Positions 10,693-22,720 of a stretch of 64,000 nucleotides of DNA are shown here, in pieces. Below the pieces are notes generated by a model. That model was not told where the DNA came from. It saw nothing but the letters and a program-made list of their open reading frames with translations, and ran no database searches. Origin of the DNA: Antrodiella citrinella (Eukaryota > Basidiomycota > Agaricomycetes > Polyporales > Steccherinaceae); NCBI GenBank assembly GCA_004802725.1, contig SGPM01000024.1:1-64000 (forward strand), in the 5' to 3' direction. Each line of letters opens with the position of its first letter. Positions within the stretch are counted from its first letter, which is position 1. A program made the position numbers and the translations under genes.

Positions 10693-12125
10693 TGTGAACT
10701 GTTTCTGCGAGAGGATTTCGGAAGACCCAAAGTCAAATTGGAAAACGCGTAAAGGCTTGAACGGGGAACATACCTTGTCAGCTCGTTATGCAGATACACG
10801 CCGAGCTCGCCAACGATGGAAGCTCGACACCGTGTTACACGATGAGCAGCCTGGTTGGAGGGAGTAAGGTATATGGAAGGGGAAGAGACAGGACGGTGGA
10901 GCGTGCCAAACCAAGCCGCTCTTGAAGAAGAGGGTCAGTATTTTTGTGCGCGCAAAGTAATTGCCTCGTGGCGAGTCGACGACGGGCAGGGGGGCTACGC
11001 GTTTCCCTCGCTGCCAGGGCGCGACGAAGAGAAAAGCAAAGCTGCAACAGTCGCAGGGGTCTCTTCCTGTCTTCCTTGTCGTTGAAAAGCGTTCCCATCC
11101 TAAATGATTATCGGGTATTCTGGCTGCGAAAGGTGGAGGAGCAGGGTTGGCCCTGACGCCACTGGGTGGTTGTTTTACGTACCAAAAAGGATATCTGCCT
11201 TCCTCATCTGGCCAGTCTCGAACTTCTCGATCGGAGTCGATTCCTGGGCCTTGCCTCTCCTCGCTACCGGCAATGTCCGCACACATGTTCCCTTGAAGCT
11301 GAGGAGCACTTTCCGTCCGCCGCTGTACAACATTTATCATCGTACAGATGCGATACGACGGTGTCACATCGGTTGGCAGCGGTCAACGAGGATGGACCCC
11401 GGACACTCGGCGATACCAGGACTCGTTTCTGGCAATGAACACGCCACTGTAAACATTCCTTCGTGCAAACGTCGCTCTATTCTCTCTTCTCCTTATCGCT
11501 GCCGATTGCACTGCTCTGATAACGCTGGTGTTGGAAGCAACATTGCAGTATCTTTGTATCTCTTTGTCCATTCCGCGAAGAGAGGTCGAAATGAGACCCA
11601 ACGACATGACGCATTTATGACGCGTCGCCTCTCTCTGTGAGTTGACCGCCCTGTTTTAGTAACCACAGAACGTGCTGATCAGTGCTCCACCGACATATGA
11701 CGAAACAGGCCGGATGGTACCATCTGAATCGTTCCGTATAATGCACGGTTACGATAGAAACCAGCTGGAAATCCCACAACAGAGATAAGCCTCACTTCTT
11801 GATAGCGTGGTCTTCGCGTGTTCTCAGCGGGCATCTGCACAAAAACACGCATCAAGTCTGAAGATGGCTCTGGCATTTGCATATTGGAAATTGGGATCAA
11901 AGCACATCCCATAGGTTCTGCAGTTAGACAAGGAATTACCGTGAGCAAAAACCGCTTTTCCGCTCCAACGCGAAGCATCCTGCCAGAACAGGTTGCCTCA
12001 TATTGTACATCCAGCACACGCCCCGGATTGTCTTCTCTTTCTTGTTCTCCCGACTTTCCTCCCCACCTCCACCACCTCTCCCTCCGCCTCGTAGTCGTCG
12101 TTTCACCCCTCCGTCGTACCCCACG
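10693..12125 (+). other. Shared divergent upstream region of the two cell-surface glycan genes
   Basis: About 1.4 kb between the GH16 gene (minus) and the glycosyltransferase (plus). Long frames exist on both strands, including one of about 190 codons on the minus strand, but they have no recognisable domain and overlap each other. Short pyrimidine-rich tracts precede the glycosyltransferase start. Untranslated exons could lie here. Confidence 0.6.
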
Positions 12126-15100
12126 ATGGACTACGACAGATACGACGCTTTTCTGCACCACATCTTCAAGCAGACCCAAGGCGACGCGTGGTTCCGTCCC
12201 AATGAACAGCACATCTCCGCGGGCGTTGCCCTCCGCATCAACGACAACCCCGAGTTCAGGGTGTTCCCATACGAGAACATGAACTTGGAGCCGTTCGAGG
12301 CTGCCGTAGCGTTGCTCAACCCCGCTGTCGCGGTCAAGGTCAGAAGTGCCGCAGTGCATGCGGCGCTGGCGGAAGTGTGAGTGTTGTCTGCTTGAGTCTT
12401 TCTCTTCTTCGCGCGGGTCAACGCTGGACATGTCGCGTGCATTAGAAGACAAGAAGTTGAAGTGCTGTCAAACGCGCCCGAGACGTTCGCATCTCATAGT
12501 CACATGCACGCTTCTTACCTCCAGCTCTTCCATATGTTCCCCGCAACGTTTCAATGTAACTCACTACTTGTTTCCAGAGGTCAAGATGACACTTCTATCT
12601 ATGTGGACGCCAACACCCGTATCCAAATACTGGAAACGATGATGGACCTCCCTACAGCCGACAAGGAGCAAAACGTGGCTTTCATTGTTCGTGCTTCTCT
12701 CTTCACTTTTTTTTATTTCCGCCGCTCACCTGTTCGCAATCGAAAATAGAGGGACGAACGTGTTTTGGTCGTCTGGTCAGACTCGATAGACACGATCATC
12801 CCGACGTGCCATGACTTCGACGAGCGCCTGATCAAGCTGCTGTGGAGATCCCGTCCAACGGGGTTCAACGCTCCCAGTAGCGTGAGCTCGCATCAGTTGA
12901 ACGGAGGTGCGAGTACGCCAGGTACACCTTTCTTATGCCGTTTTGCTTCTCACCGTGTGGATGCTCATTCTGATGATAAGGCTCTGGTTCGGGACACTCA
13001 GTGACGAACCTCAATGCTCGCCTCGTCCAGGGTCCAGGATCGCGGCGGAATAGCACTTTCCCTGCTGGGAGCGGTGCGGGCACGCCACGCGGTGTGCGCG
13101 GGATGAGTATGGAAGACCTCACGCCCGCCAGTGACATCGAAAAAGGCAGTGCGTTTGGTGTGGCAGTGAGTGAGAAGGCTGTTGAGCCGCAGACCAAGAC
13201 GGTCAGGTGCATAATGTTCCATCTGAGAGCTCAGGAGAATAGACATACTGACACATGTTCGTGTAGGAACTGGTTCGGGCGGAAGAGGACGGTTATCGTT
13301 GAAGGCTCCCCTCTAGACATCGAAGCAAGCGGACCAGAGAAGAGACCAGCGATGTTGTACGCACCGATCTACAATGGTCTCGCAGCTGGGCTCAGTATAT
13401 GTGAGCACGCATCCCACCATTGTGGTATGTCGTAGACTGACGCACAGCCTGACAGTCTTCATCTCAAACGCGGCAAATACGATGTTGATCGAATGGCAGC
13501 TGGACGGCAACTTCATCCGTTTCGCCCTCGTCGCGGCGTTCCCGTTGTGGTTCTGCGTCTCGCTCGTGAGTCCGCTTTCCAGCCTTTATCCTCGTACATA
13601 TACTCATTTCGATATGTTCCCAGTTTTTCTGCATGCAGATCTTCCAAAACATCGCTATGGCAATTGGTCCTATTGCGCATTACCATGAGAACTCAATGTA
13701 TTACTCCGCTGTCAAACCTAGGCCGAACAAGATTGTGGATAACAACTTGCCGCATATAACCATCCAAATGCCGGTGTATAAGGAGAGCTTGAACAATGTC
13801 CTGTAAGTTTTGTTTTTTGGAGCGAGGTTTGTTGAAGTCTGACGGGTTTTGTGTAGGGCGCCGTCGTTCGAGTCATTGAAGAAGGCCATGCAGACATATG
13901 CTCGTCAAGGTGGTACGTCGACTATCTTCGTCAACGATGATGGTTTGAGGGTATGTTCCTCTGCTACTTCCCACCCCGTGTCAATCGCTTACACCGTGTT
14001 CCCTCTTTCTAGGTCATATCTATCGAAGAACGGGACCGCCGCATCGCCTTCTACGCACACCACGGTATCGGATGGGTCGCGCGTCCCAAACACGACAACT
14101 CCCCCGAAGGCTTCAAGCGCGCCGGTCGCTTCAAGAAAGCGTCCAACCTCAACTACGGCCTCGCCCTCTCCCTCCTCGCAGAGAAGCACCTCGATGAACT
14201 CCTCCTGCAAAAGTCACCAGAATTCGTCGGCGCACGGACCAGTCTGACGGGGTCTACGAATGAGAGTGGGGCACAGGAACCGCACCAGTACGGAATGGAG
14301 TACCAGAACCATGACGGGAACGACCAGGGGATCGTCGAGGTCCCTCTTGCCGGCGCTGCTGCGAACGAGTCTGGGGGTGGGACGAGCGGGAAGACGGGGA
14401 GCGACTCGTGGGAGGATATGGAGGAGCGGGCGTTGCAGATGGCGATTGACGAGACGTATGAGACGAGTGGGAGGAAGTTTAGGCCGTGGGCGGCGAATGG
14501 ACGGGCGATTCGGATGGGTGAGATCGTGCTTCTTGTGGATTCGGATACCATCGTTCCCGAGGATTGTTTGAGGGATGCGGCGAGGGAGATGGCGGAGTGT
14601 CCTACGGTTGCTATCATTCAGCATGAGTCCGGTAAGAGTTCCCTTTCTTTCAGCTTTAAGAGATGCATACTGATACTTGATACCTTCAGATGTCATGCAA
14701 GTCGCGCACCACTACTTCGAGAACGGGATTGCCTATTTCACGCGGCGCGTGAACAAGTCCATCTCCTTCTCCTGCGCTAACGGCGAGATCGCGCCCTTCG
14801 TCGGACACAACGCCTTCCTCCGCTGGAAAGCCTTGCAAGACGCCGCGTTCATCGACCCACTGGATGGCCAGGAGAAGATCTGGTCAGAAAGCAACGTTTC
14901 GGAAGATTTCGATATGGCATTGAGATTGCAGATGCGCGGATATATCATTCGGTGGTCGACGTATTCGCTGGGCGCGTTCAAGGAGGGTGTATCGTTGACG
15001 GTAGATGATGAGTTGAACAGATGGCAGAAGTACGCGTATGGTGAGCACTTCGTACTGTTTCCTCGCAGTTTGGGAAGACTGAATCGAATTTGTAGGTACG

Positions 15101-16080
15101 AGTGAGTTGTTATTCAATCCGATCGTCCAGTGGTTGCGCCGGGGACCTATTTGCCATCAAATCCACCGATTCTTGTGGTGTAAAGCTCCTATACATTACA
15201 AGATCTCCATGATGGCCTACATGTTCTCGTACTGTGAGTCCTTCATCGTCTGCCCTAGCGCGTCCCCGATTCACTCGTATCTATCAACAGATGGTATTTC
15301 CGCCTCCCTGACCATCGCTGTCATCAATTACGTTCTCCTCGGATTCCAATTTCCAGTCGACGGCGTATACCTTCACAGTTTCGAGATTTGGCTCGCAACG
15401 ACAGTGGTGTTCTTCGGGTCTGGCAACTTGGGCTTTACGTTATTGGAATACCGTCTTGGGGAGAAGTCTATCGTGAGTACCATATGTCTGCATGAAGTTT
15501 GGTTGTTGAGCTCATGATCCTGTAGCTACGTTCATTCTTCACGAACATCATGTGGATACCGTTCTTGTAGGCATTTGCGCTTCCTTCTCGCCTCTTCAAT
15601 ATTGACCACTTCTTTCCAACATAGCTTCTTCTTCTTCGGCGGCTTGGCTGTCCCTCTCAGTGCAGCCGTCCTCGCTCATCTCTTCTCGTACAACATCACT
15701 TGGGGCGCGACGGTAAAGGAAGTGGAGCGCTCCAACTTCTTCAAGGAAGTGCCCAAGATCCTTAAACGCTTCTGGTTCTCTTGGCTTGTGTCGTTCGCAA
15801 TACTCGCTGGCATGGTTATCGTTTCGACTACGCTAGTCCCACCAGCATGGCGGATTGACGGGTCGGGATGGGCCATCATATTCCCTCTTGCGTGAGTAGT
15901 TGATCGTCTGAACACGCTTTAAGCTTCGCGCTGACCATGGGGTGAACGTGTATAGGCTCACTTGCGGCTGCCATATCTTATTCCCGGTATGTCCTTCAGT
16001 GACTTTCCGACAAGATTCCATCTGACACGTTGATATTGCAGATCGTACTAAACCCGTGGCTCATGATCTTCTCTTACTGA
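12126..16080 (+). CDS. Family 2 glycosyltransferase, multi-pass membrane protein
   Basis: Sixteen exons by my count: 12126-12376, 12578-12686, 12750-12921, 12981-13206, 13267-13400, 13456-13565, 13624-13802, 13857-13950, 14013-14631, 14690-15040, 15096-15233, 15291-15472, 15526-15566, 15625-15891, 15956-15986 and 16042-16080. They sum to 2943 nt, 980 aa. Two helices (FFISNAANTMLIEW, then FALVAAFPLWFCVSLFF) precede the GT2 core. Core motifs are PHITIQMPVYKESL, an ARQGGTS...NDDGL segment, the metal-binding VDSDT, SEDFDMALRLQ, and RWQKYAYG as the (Q/R)xxRW-like acceptor motif. At least four C-terminal helices follow. Fungal relatives are plasma-membrane processive GT2 enzymes; some are needed for hyphal growth on surfaces, and the polymer is not settled by sequence. 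The first intron may contain one more exon (about 12447-12557), which would add a stretch of about 37 residues. Confidence 0.9.
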
Positions 16081-16937
16081 TCGGACACTATCACTCTATC
16101 TTATACCCGGCTTTCGCATACGGACCACCATCTTGCCCGCCTGATTATTCGTTATACGCCCACAATCCTTTCAAAGTCACACATACACCTGTTGTTCTGT
16201 CTCTCTGTTCTCACGTCATCCTCTTGCATATATCCCTATCGCTGCTATCCCTATCGCTGCTATCCATATCCTCATAGACTCTTCCTTACTCAATCTTCCT
16301 CGTTAACGTGTAATGATACACACACCCTGTTTTGTTGTTTTTACGGACCTTGCTCGAGCTCATACATGCATTGTTACGAACTTTTCGGATTATGACTCTT
16401 TCTGGTACTTAGCTAATACGATTGGCCATATGATTCAAAAGAACATGTTTTTCGCGGTTGTTCTGCGATGCACACGTCCCGCATGTCTGCGGTTGCTAGA
16501 TTTAATTGCAATATACCTCTTCATGTCTAGAGCCATGTAGGGAATCGTCACGACGAGCATAACAAGCTTGATCTACAGGATAAAAGCATGCTCCCGTGAG
16601 CCAAGTACCCTTTCAATTATGCTTACTGACGTGGATGCTTAGGTGGTACAGAGACTACCACATTTATCGAGCACAACCTGAAGTTGAAGGTCGAGCTCTA
16701 GTGGCTTGATTCCACGGCGCGCCAGACCGATGCTTCTAGTGCGGAGTGACCGACTTGAACAGTACTTGGGCTCCCGAAGGAGGACATGAACATGCTCTGC
16801 GCCGATGTTGAGCGAAGGTGGGACGAAACTCCCCCAGACGGTGACAAGTCTCCTCCAAGAGTGAGTATATATGTGTCCAGCAATGGCTCCCATATGCTTC
16901 ACAACCTAGTTGAATCCCTGCGAACATAGACATTAGG
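16081..16937 (+). other. Intergenic, no gene seen
   Basis: Pyrimidine-rich 3' flank of the glycosyltransferase followed by the upstream region of DUF6593 copy E. It contains the short tandem repeat listed separately. Confidence 0.6.
16231..16270 (+). repeat. Short tandem repeat, 15-bp unit
   Basis: Two perfect copies of TATCCCTATCGCTGC followed by a partial, diverged third copy, in the 3' flank of the glycosyltransferase gene. Confidence 0.85.
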
Positions 16938-17635
16938 ATGGAGCTTCAGCTCTCGCGCAACGATCTCTCCCGCACCATCCTCAGCACGGGTAAAGGAATT
17001 CCGCTCTACCACATAAACACCCCGACGTGGTCCAGTAGTCGAACCACGACCATTTCCCGGATCGTGCCGTTCGCCGCTCGCAGGCCCGAATTTTGTAGGG
17101 GCGAAAGTTCGGATATCAAGGCGATCGCGCAGTCCGGGTTGGGCATCGAGAAGGTGGCGGGGATTGAGTGGAGGGATTGGAAGAGCTCTAGGATCTTGTA
17201 CAAAGGGAAGACACTGAAAGCGAACGTGTTCATGTCGAGCGGTGGGTTCTTGTGGTCGTAAGCGAAGCTGTCTTGAAGGTAGTTCTGCGTGGTACTTACT
17301 TGATGAGTTGTACAGAAAGAGGACTTTCGTCGGACCAGATGGTCAAACCTACACATGGCACAATGGTACACATGTAGGTCCTTTCTCTCGTTTCCTGCCG
17401 CAGTGCCCACTTTCCACATGAGTCATTAACTGCTCTTCTTCAGCTGACCGTCTCCAAACCGGACAATCCGAAGCTTGAAGTTGCTCGGTTCCACCAACCT
17501 ATCTCCTTCCGAAGGATGCCATATTTATCCATCGCGCGCGAAGGCTTGCACATCATCGACTTGATTGTCGTGACATGGCTCTTCGTCGCGTCGAGGGAGA
17601 GGGATCGAGACACAGAGCCTGAGGTGGTTATTTGA
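16938..17635 (+). CDS. DUF6593-domain protein, copy E
   Basis: Three exons, 16938-17257, 17316-17373 and 17444-17635, sum to 570 nt and encode 189 aa. It keeps all family landmarks: MELQLSRNDLSRTIL, PLYHINTP, TISRIVPFAA, ESSDIKAIAQSG, GIEWRDWKSSR, FVGPDGQTYTWH on the 58-nt exon, ARFHQP, and LHIIDLIVVTWLFV. It lies about 10 kb from copy D, with the two glycan genes between. It therefore predates or escaped the tight cluster at 2-7 kb, or the cluster was split. Splice sites are canonical and the frame is intact. Confidence 0.88.
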
Positions 17636-17989
17636 GGTGACTTCGTTGACATCTTAGGCACTGGTGATATCTTGGACAAGCTATTGCAGTTACACCTGCC
17701 CACGTTGCAGTCTTCATATACCCTCTGTGATGTAGCGCCCGTTAGTTCCAGTTTTGCTCTATCAGGATTCAGCGGACGCTCCGTCGACTTCAGACCACGT
17801 ACCATGGATTTATCCGCACGATTCAAGTTTATCGCTGGAGCGCTTCTGGTCAAAGCTGTAATCGCTGGCTGACTGGATTTGCGAGGTCGACAGCGACTTC
17901 TGCAATTCGCATCTTGACTGGAACACAGATACCTATCTGAGCCCTACCCAATCAAGATGGTGTCAGCTTCGGTGAATTTTGATCTAGAC

Positions 17990-20410
17990 TGATGTGCGAG
18001 CAATTTGGTCAAGCACGGTCAGCGTTCGGATATTGATCATGGTGTACGCACTTCCATGAAGGTCCGTCCAGCCTCCATTCCATTGAAGACCGTGCGTGTC
18101 CCGTTCGAAGAAGGAGGTGTATAGTCGATATATAAATACATGGTCAGCCACTGGATCAGGTCGTCCCGAGTCACAATTTTGACCAGACCATGTCATATTC
18201 CCAGCTTCTGCAGTTACCATATTGACCAACTTGCAAGCCCCAGGTCAGCCCATCGTGGGGGTTCTGACTAGGCAGGACACCGACGTCGTCCCGCAGTCTC
18301 AATCCCAATCTAAGTCAGAGCTCAGGCTTCCCGGTCAGCCTCCAAGTTGATATTGTAACGCGCAATCTGGATTGAAACGGTCGTCAGCCTGGAGGAGCAC
18401 TATTTGAGGGAGCCAACGTCACCTGCTTCAGCCTCCCAACTTCTGCGAGAGTCTGTACGTAAGGTCAGCCTCCTCGCTGTCCAAAATTCCAGAGATCCAC
18501 GGAGCAACACCAGACTGGGTCTCTGGAGGTGCCGAATCCACGACGACGACGACTCTCAGAACGCTCATCACTTTGTGGGACGTTGAAGTCACACCATCAT
18601 CAAACGAGATATAAAGTTGACTTGGATAATATCATGATCCGGTATCAACTCTGTGCATGGAGGAAGCTAATCAGTGAAGATTCGATTATGGACCATATTG
18701 TACGCACTTGAGCGTCAGCCCCCCAAAATGAAGCAGGAGGGGCGCAGTTAATATCTGAATACATGAATCAGTCATTCCTGGTTTTCGTAACAATCCGGAC
18801 TGACATAACAGGCAGTCAACCATTCGCATTCCTAGCCGCGGTTACAATCTTGCCCATCGGATAGCCATCATGGTCTTGACCAGTCTGCGATGTACAGTTG
18901 CTTCCAGCCACAAGTTGTCAGTCACCGTAGCGATTTCGACCATGTTGGTGTGGTACCAACAACGGTCAGCACCAGTCGCGATGCTAATCACCAAGTCAAC
19001 CTCCTCAGAAGACCATTGTCAGGCAGTCTATTCAACAGTCGTCAACCTCGCAAAATTGGTAGCTAGCAGGAGTCATACCGTTATACTTTAGACCGAGGAT
19101 CGTCAGTATATCTTGTTTCGGCATCCTGGAGGAGTGGGCGAATACGAGACTAATCCTATATCAAATGATGTTGACTGTCACAACTCCGACGATCATGTAT
19201 AGCGTTCGCGAGTCTGAAAAGGACTTGTAGCCTCATCGGTGTCAGCTCTGCATAAAGATAGCTGGTTAGCCTTCAGTAATGTACGCACCCACGAACACTC
19301 GGTCAAGTTGACCGAGTCAACATTACAACGAAGGCTGACTGTCCAACTGGCGGAGTGCAGTTCATATTTGAGTATATGGTCAGCCTCCCAACCCGTCGTC
19401 CAGAATAATGATCTCGACGGGCCATGTCAGCCGTCTTGCAACTGCACTCCCAGCCGCCATCGCAATTTTGACTGTCGGTCCTCCAGCGTAGGTATATGTC
19501 AGTCTCAACATGTTAGCCACCGTAATGATTCTGACCAGGAGAAGGGGACTCTAGCGGTGCCCTGCACCATTCTCAATACCAATCATGGATCCGGCTATCA
19601 ACATCGCTCATGTTGCCCAGTGACGAGTAACTGTACCGTTTCGATGTGCACCGAGGTTTGTCGGTGTTCTGGGTGTGCCTTCTTCTGTTCATAAAAACTC
19701 TCATCCCCTGTGGCCTTCACGGGCACAAGAATGAGTACATCGCGGCAGTTGACGGGCCATATTGGTCCGGACAATATCGCAATCCAGTGTTAGCCACGCA
19801 CATGAAGGTGGCTGGTCGGCGTACATTCCAATGTTGACCAGACCGCACGTTCAGCCTCAATTTTGATCAGGGCTGATGGCCAGCTTGAAGTAGGAGGAAT
19901 GCAGTCAATATCTGAATATAAGGTCAACCGCTCGTCGTCGGAATTGCAATTGCAACTGACATACCTCTCCGGCCATGTCAGCCATCTTGCGATCACAGCC
20001 GAAGTCGCAGGTTTGCCTGTCAGCCCCATCACAGTCTTGACCAGTCTGGAATGTGTATTGCTCTAGATTCCAGCCTTTGCGATTTGGTCTAGCAAGCCGT
20101 CGTCGCGACCATGGCAGAAACGATACTCACCTCCTCAACCCCCATCACAATCACAATTGTGGCTGATATCCTGGCCGCGTCTTCCCTAGACGTTTTTGTC
20201 AGCAGTCGTCGCCATTCCGGCCCAGGTTTATTATGGTTTGAACTATTCACGTCGGGTACCAGCCAACGACGCCCCACCGTATAACAATTCAGACTGTTTG
20301 CTGAATTCCAATACCAATTGAAAGTAAACTGTGGCGTTAACGGTCAGTATCAGCAGAGTGTGAAGTTGCAGTGGTACGCACCTTAGTATTAGACTGACAC
20401 CACCTCGTTC
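17990..20410 (-). repeat. Degenerate tandem repeat array, about 540-630 bp per unit
   Basis: At least four diverged units run through this stretch. An anchor resembling atatctgaatata recurs at about 18122, 18751, 19364 and 19908. On the minus strand the anchor lies in a short frame reading Y-x-D-[IY]-x-[CY]-x-P-P-x-S in units 1, 2 and 4 (for example YSDINCAPPASFW and YSDIDCIPPTSSWP), with a more diverged YSNMNCTPP in unit 3. Downstream of the anchor a GTGCGTAC sequence, a perfect minus-strand splice donor, recurs at about 18046, 18702 and 19279, and again near 20374. A block containing gaccag and ggccatgtcagcc also recurs. I infer a gene made of tandemly duplicated exon-intron modules on the minus strand, now eroded: I could not join the units into one open frame. 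The longest piece is an 81-codon frame at 17984-18229. I do not recognise the protein family. Confidence 0.6.
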
Positions 20411-20618
20411 GCTATGCATACGACGATCGCTGTGAATGCTCGGGCTGAATGGAAAAAAATGTATTCCACCAGAGGCCGCAGACCTCAGATCAAAGGGTAT
20501 CACAATCAAACAGGGTACTCAAACAACAAGGTACCAGTACCAGTGTAACAAAAAAATAGTTCGCCCTTCGCAGAAAGACGAACCCCAAAGCCGCGATTAC
20601 ATAGCCTTCGGCATTCAT

Positions 20619-21575
20619 CTAGAACTGTTCCCAGGGCGAGTATTTTTCTTGCGGCTGAGCAGATGTCCTACCGAAGTAGTCCGTGATCGTTTGCCTGTCA
20701 AGAGGGGAAACAGATCCGGGGTTCAGTCGGACTTGGGGTCTGAACCTAGAGAGTGGTGTAGACCAGACGTGACGGTTGCCCTTCCGATGTTGAATGTATG
20801 CGTAGCGCAAGTTGAAGGAAGCGGTGAAGAAGACTACAACGACAACCAGAGTCAGTGTGGGATTCGAAGAACATGCGGTGGATACGTACTTGCGATGAAC
20901 AAAATCCAAACGAAGGATTTCAGAGCTTGAACATCTCGGCACCATTCGCCATATTCTAAAAAAGAAATGGCAGGTTAAACAATGAATGTCGGTGATGACC
21001 GTCGCGAGTTGAACTCACCAAAGGGTACAGACGCGCAGTTTAGTGGGATAAGACTCCAACGCATAGTCGAAAACGCGTTGAAAGCTATAGATTGACACCG
21101 TCGTCAATAGGATCCGAAGCGGCCAGGAGGATGAATACTCACCAAGCCAGAATATGCTCATGGTGTACAAGAGTCCTATCTCGAAGACAGGGATTGTGAG
21201 CCATGTTCTCTTGAAGACCACATCCAGCACGAATCTATACCAGAAGTGAGATTGCGTCGCGCAAAGTCATGTGTGGCTCTTACGTGAATGCAAGGAGGAA
21301 GAGAGTCACGGAGGAGAGTACAAGGGGAAATATGTCTGCCATGACTTGATAACGACTTCAGTAGAGGACGTACATCTCGAGACAAGGTGGAGAACACACA
21401 GAAGAATTCTTGGAATATGTTTACTCGTGTAGCGAGAGCCATTACAATGCTGTCAAGCAGCATGAGCAGACCTAAGTCATAACGTTGGTCAGATGCTAAA
21501 GCGGTCGCATGACAGACTTTACTCACCATAAGCTGCGGATTTCTTCTTCCCAGCAGATGTGAATGTCATGATCAT
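20619..21575 (-). CDS. Small four-helix membrane protein, MARVEL-like
   Basis: A multi-exon minus-strand gene starting MIMTFTSAGKKKSAAYG, with two candidate start codons at 21575 and 21569. Four hydrophobic segments follow, spread over small exons: LLMLLDSIVMALATRVNIFQ, PLVLSSVTLFLLAFTFVLDV, a segment containing VFEIGLLYTMSIFWLAFNAF, and ALKSFVWILFIA continuing to VVVVFFTASFNLRY. The N-terminal tail is cytosolic and the C-terminal tail is hydrophilic (HRKGNRHVWSTPLSR). A conserved-looking loop with Cys-Ala-Ser-Val-Pro precedes the last helix. The layout and the DVQALK-W-I-FIA block resemble fungal MARVEL-domain proteins of the plasma membrane. One donor, in the exon ending CVFSTLSRDV, is weak (GTCCTC or a neighbouring site), so that junction is uncertain. 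Function unknown. Confidence 0.65.
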
Positions 21576-22251
21576 GATCTGTGCTTCTCAGAGACTGGTC
21601 TTCAGCTATATGGTTTCTTCCTTCAAGATCCCGCGAACACTTGAGGAATGGTTCTTGAACGGTCCACAGATCGGCGTGTCAAGAACAAGAAAGTCGGCCA
21701 AACGAGTGAACTTATGAAGGAGTGTAAATGGTATACAGTCGAAATGAGACCGACACTGGTGGCTCCAGCACCAGTTCTTGCTCTATGTTCGTCACAAAAT
21801 ACTGAGCAAGTGCCGGAAGAGAGTGTAAATGAAACGAATGACGAATTGCAAAGTTGTAGTCGACGTACTACCCTAACAACAGGCGCCCGTCGATCGTGTC
21901 GTTCGGTCGTATCCGAGAGAGTGATAGTCTCGGTATCAGACGGCTCTACCCGGTCGGAGATGGAAAGAATGAAGGAACCGACTAGGGTAGAACGTCTGGT
22001 AAGTTTCGTCTGACCGGGTGTGGGTGTTTGGCATGTGTCCCTGCCAAAATGACAGGGAAGCAGCCCCAAGCACTCGTCTTGCACGAGCTTGCCTGTGTTG
22101 CGCAGGCTCTGAAAACGCTGTCCGGTGTCCGAAAATCCTGAAAAGTACATCTACAGGTTCGCATGGGTTGGGGCTACTCGAAAATGTGTTTTTTGACCCG
22201 AGAGCTACACGGGAAAGTGTTACGAGGAAGCCAAAAAAGGTGCCAAAGTCA

Positions 22252-22411
22252 CGTGCGGAAGACCCACACCCGCTCAGACGGAAAGTGACCAGACGCTATA
22301 GCAAACTTAGCAAAGTGTGTGCCTTCAAAATTTCGGGCTCCGATCGGGTTCTCCCGTGAGCCCAGGGAGCATGCCTGGACGTCTTCCGCACACACTTTGC
22401 GTTGCGTCTGG
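22252..22411. repeat. Nested imperfect inverted repeats
   Basis: GTGCGGAAGAC at about 22253 pairs with GTCTTCCGCAC at 22381. CAAAGTGTGTGC at 22311-22322 pairs with GCACACACTTTG at 22388-22399. CCAGACGC at 22289-22296 pairs with GCGTCTGG at 22404-22411. The right block can pair with two different left blocks, so alternative stem-loops are possible. Possibly a degraded non-autonomous element. Confidence 0.6.
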
Positions 22412-22426
22412 TTCACGAGACTAAGA

Positions 22427-22458
22427 GAGTGAGTGAGTGAGTGAGTGAGTGAGTGAGT
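22427..22458 (+). repeat. (GAGT)8 microsatellite
   Basis: Eight perfect GAGT units directly beside the nested inverted repeats. Confidence 0.97.
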
Positions 22459-22680
22459 TTTTCCGGACCTGGTCTCCTCTTGGAACGCCAGATTTGTTTA
22501 TTGCCCTATCACCGGTCGAAAGAACCTGAATGACCTCGGGCTGGTCTCGAGGTCGGGAAGGGTTATCCTGAGGTATCCGAAGGCTGAAAGAAGCTGAAAG
22601 AGCACTACAGTCTACTAGTAGCTATAGAATCTAGGGTCTGGTAGCGTATTGCATATTCATATGACACATTCATATTCACG

Positions 22681-22720
22681 GTATGATGATTGAATATCGA
22701 TCGATATTCAATCATCATAC
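22681..22720. repeat. Perfect 40-bp palindrome
   Basis: The 40 bases equal their own reverse complement with no spacer. The centre is CGATCG, the outer ends are GTATGATGATTG and CAATCATCATAC, and symmetry stops exactly at both ends. It is AT-rich and intergenic. Confidence 0.97.

Noticed and set aside
10786..11367. Minus-strand frame of 193 codons upstream of the GH16 gene
   Set aside because: No recognisable protein features; overlaps other frames; more likely 5' untranslated or promoter sequence.
11679..12452. Minus-strand frame of 257 codons across the start of the glycosyltransferase
   Set aside because: It is antisense to well-supported exons and low in complexity (Arg/Glu-rich from the reverse of a C/T-rich leader); no domain.
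21623..22150. Minus-strand frame of 175 codons
   Set aside because: Composition like random translation (many Ser, Arg, Thr), no homologous motif, and a competing plus-strand frame of similar length.
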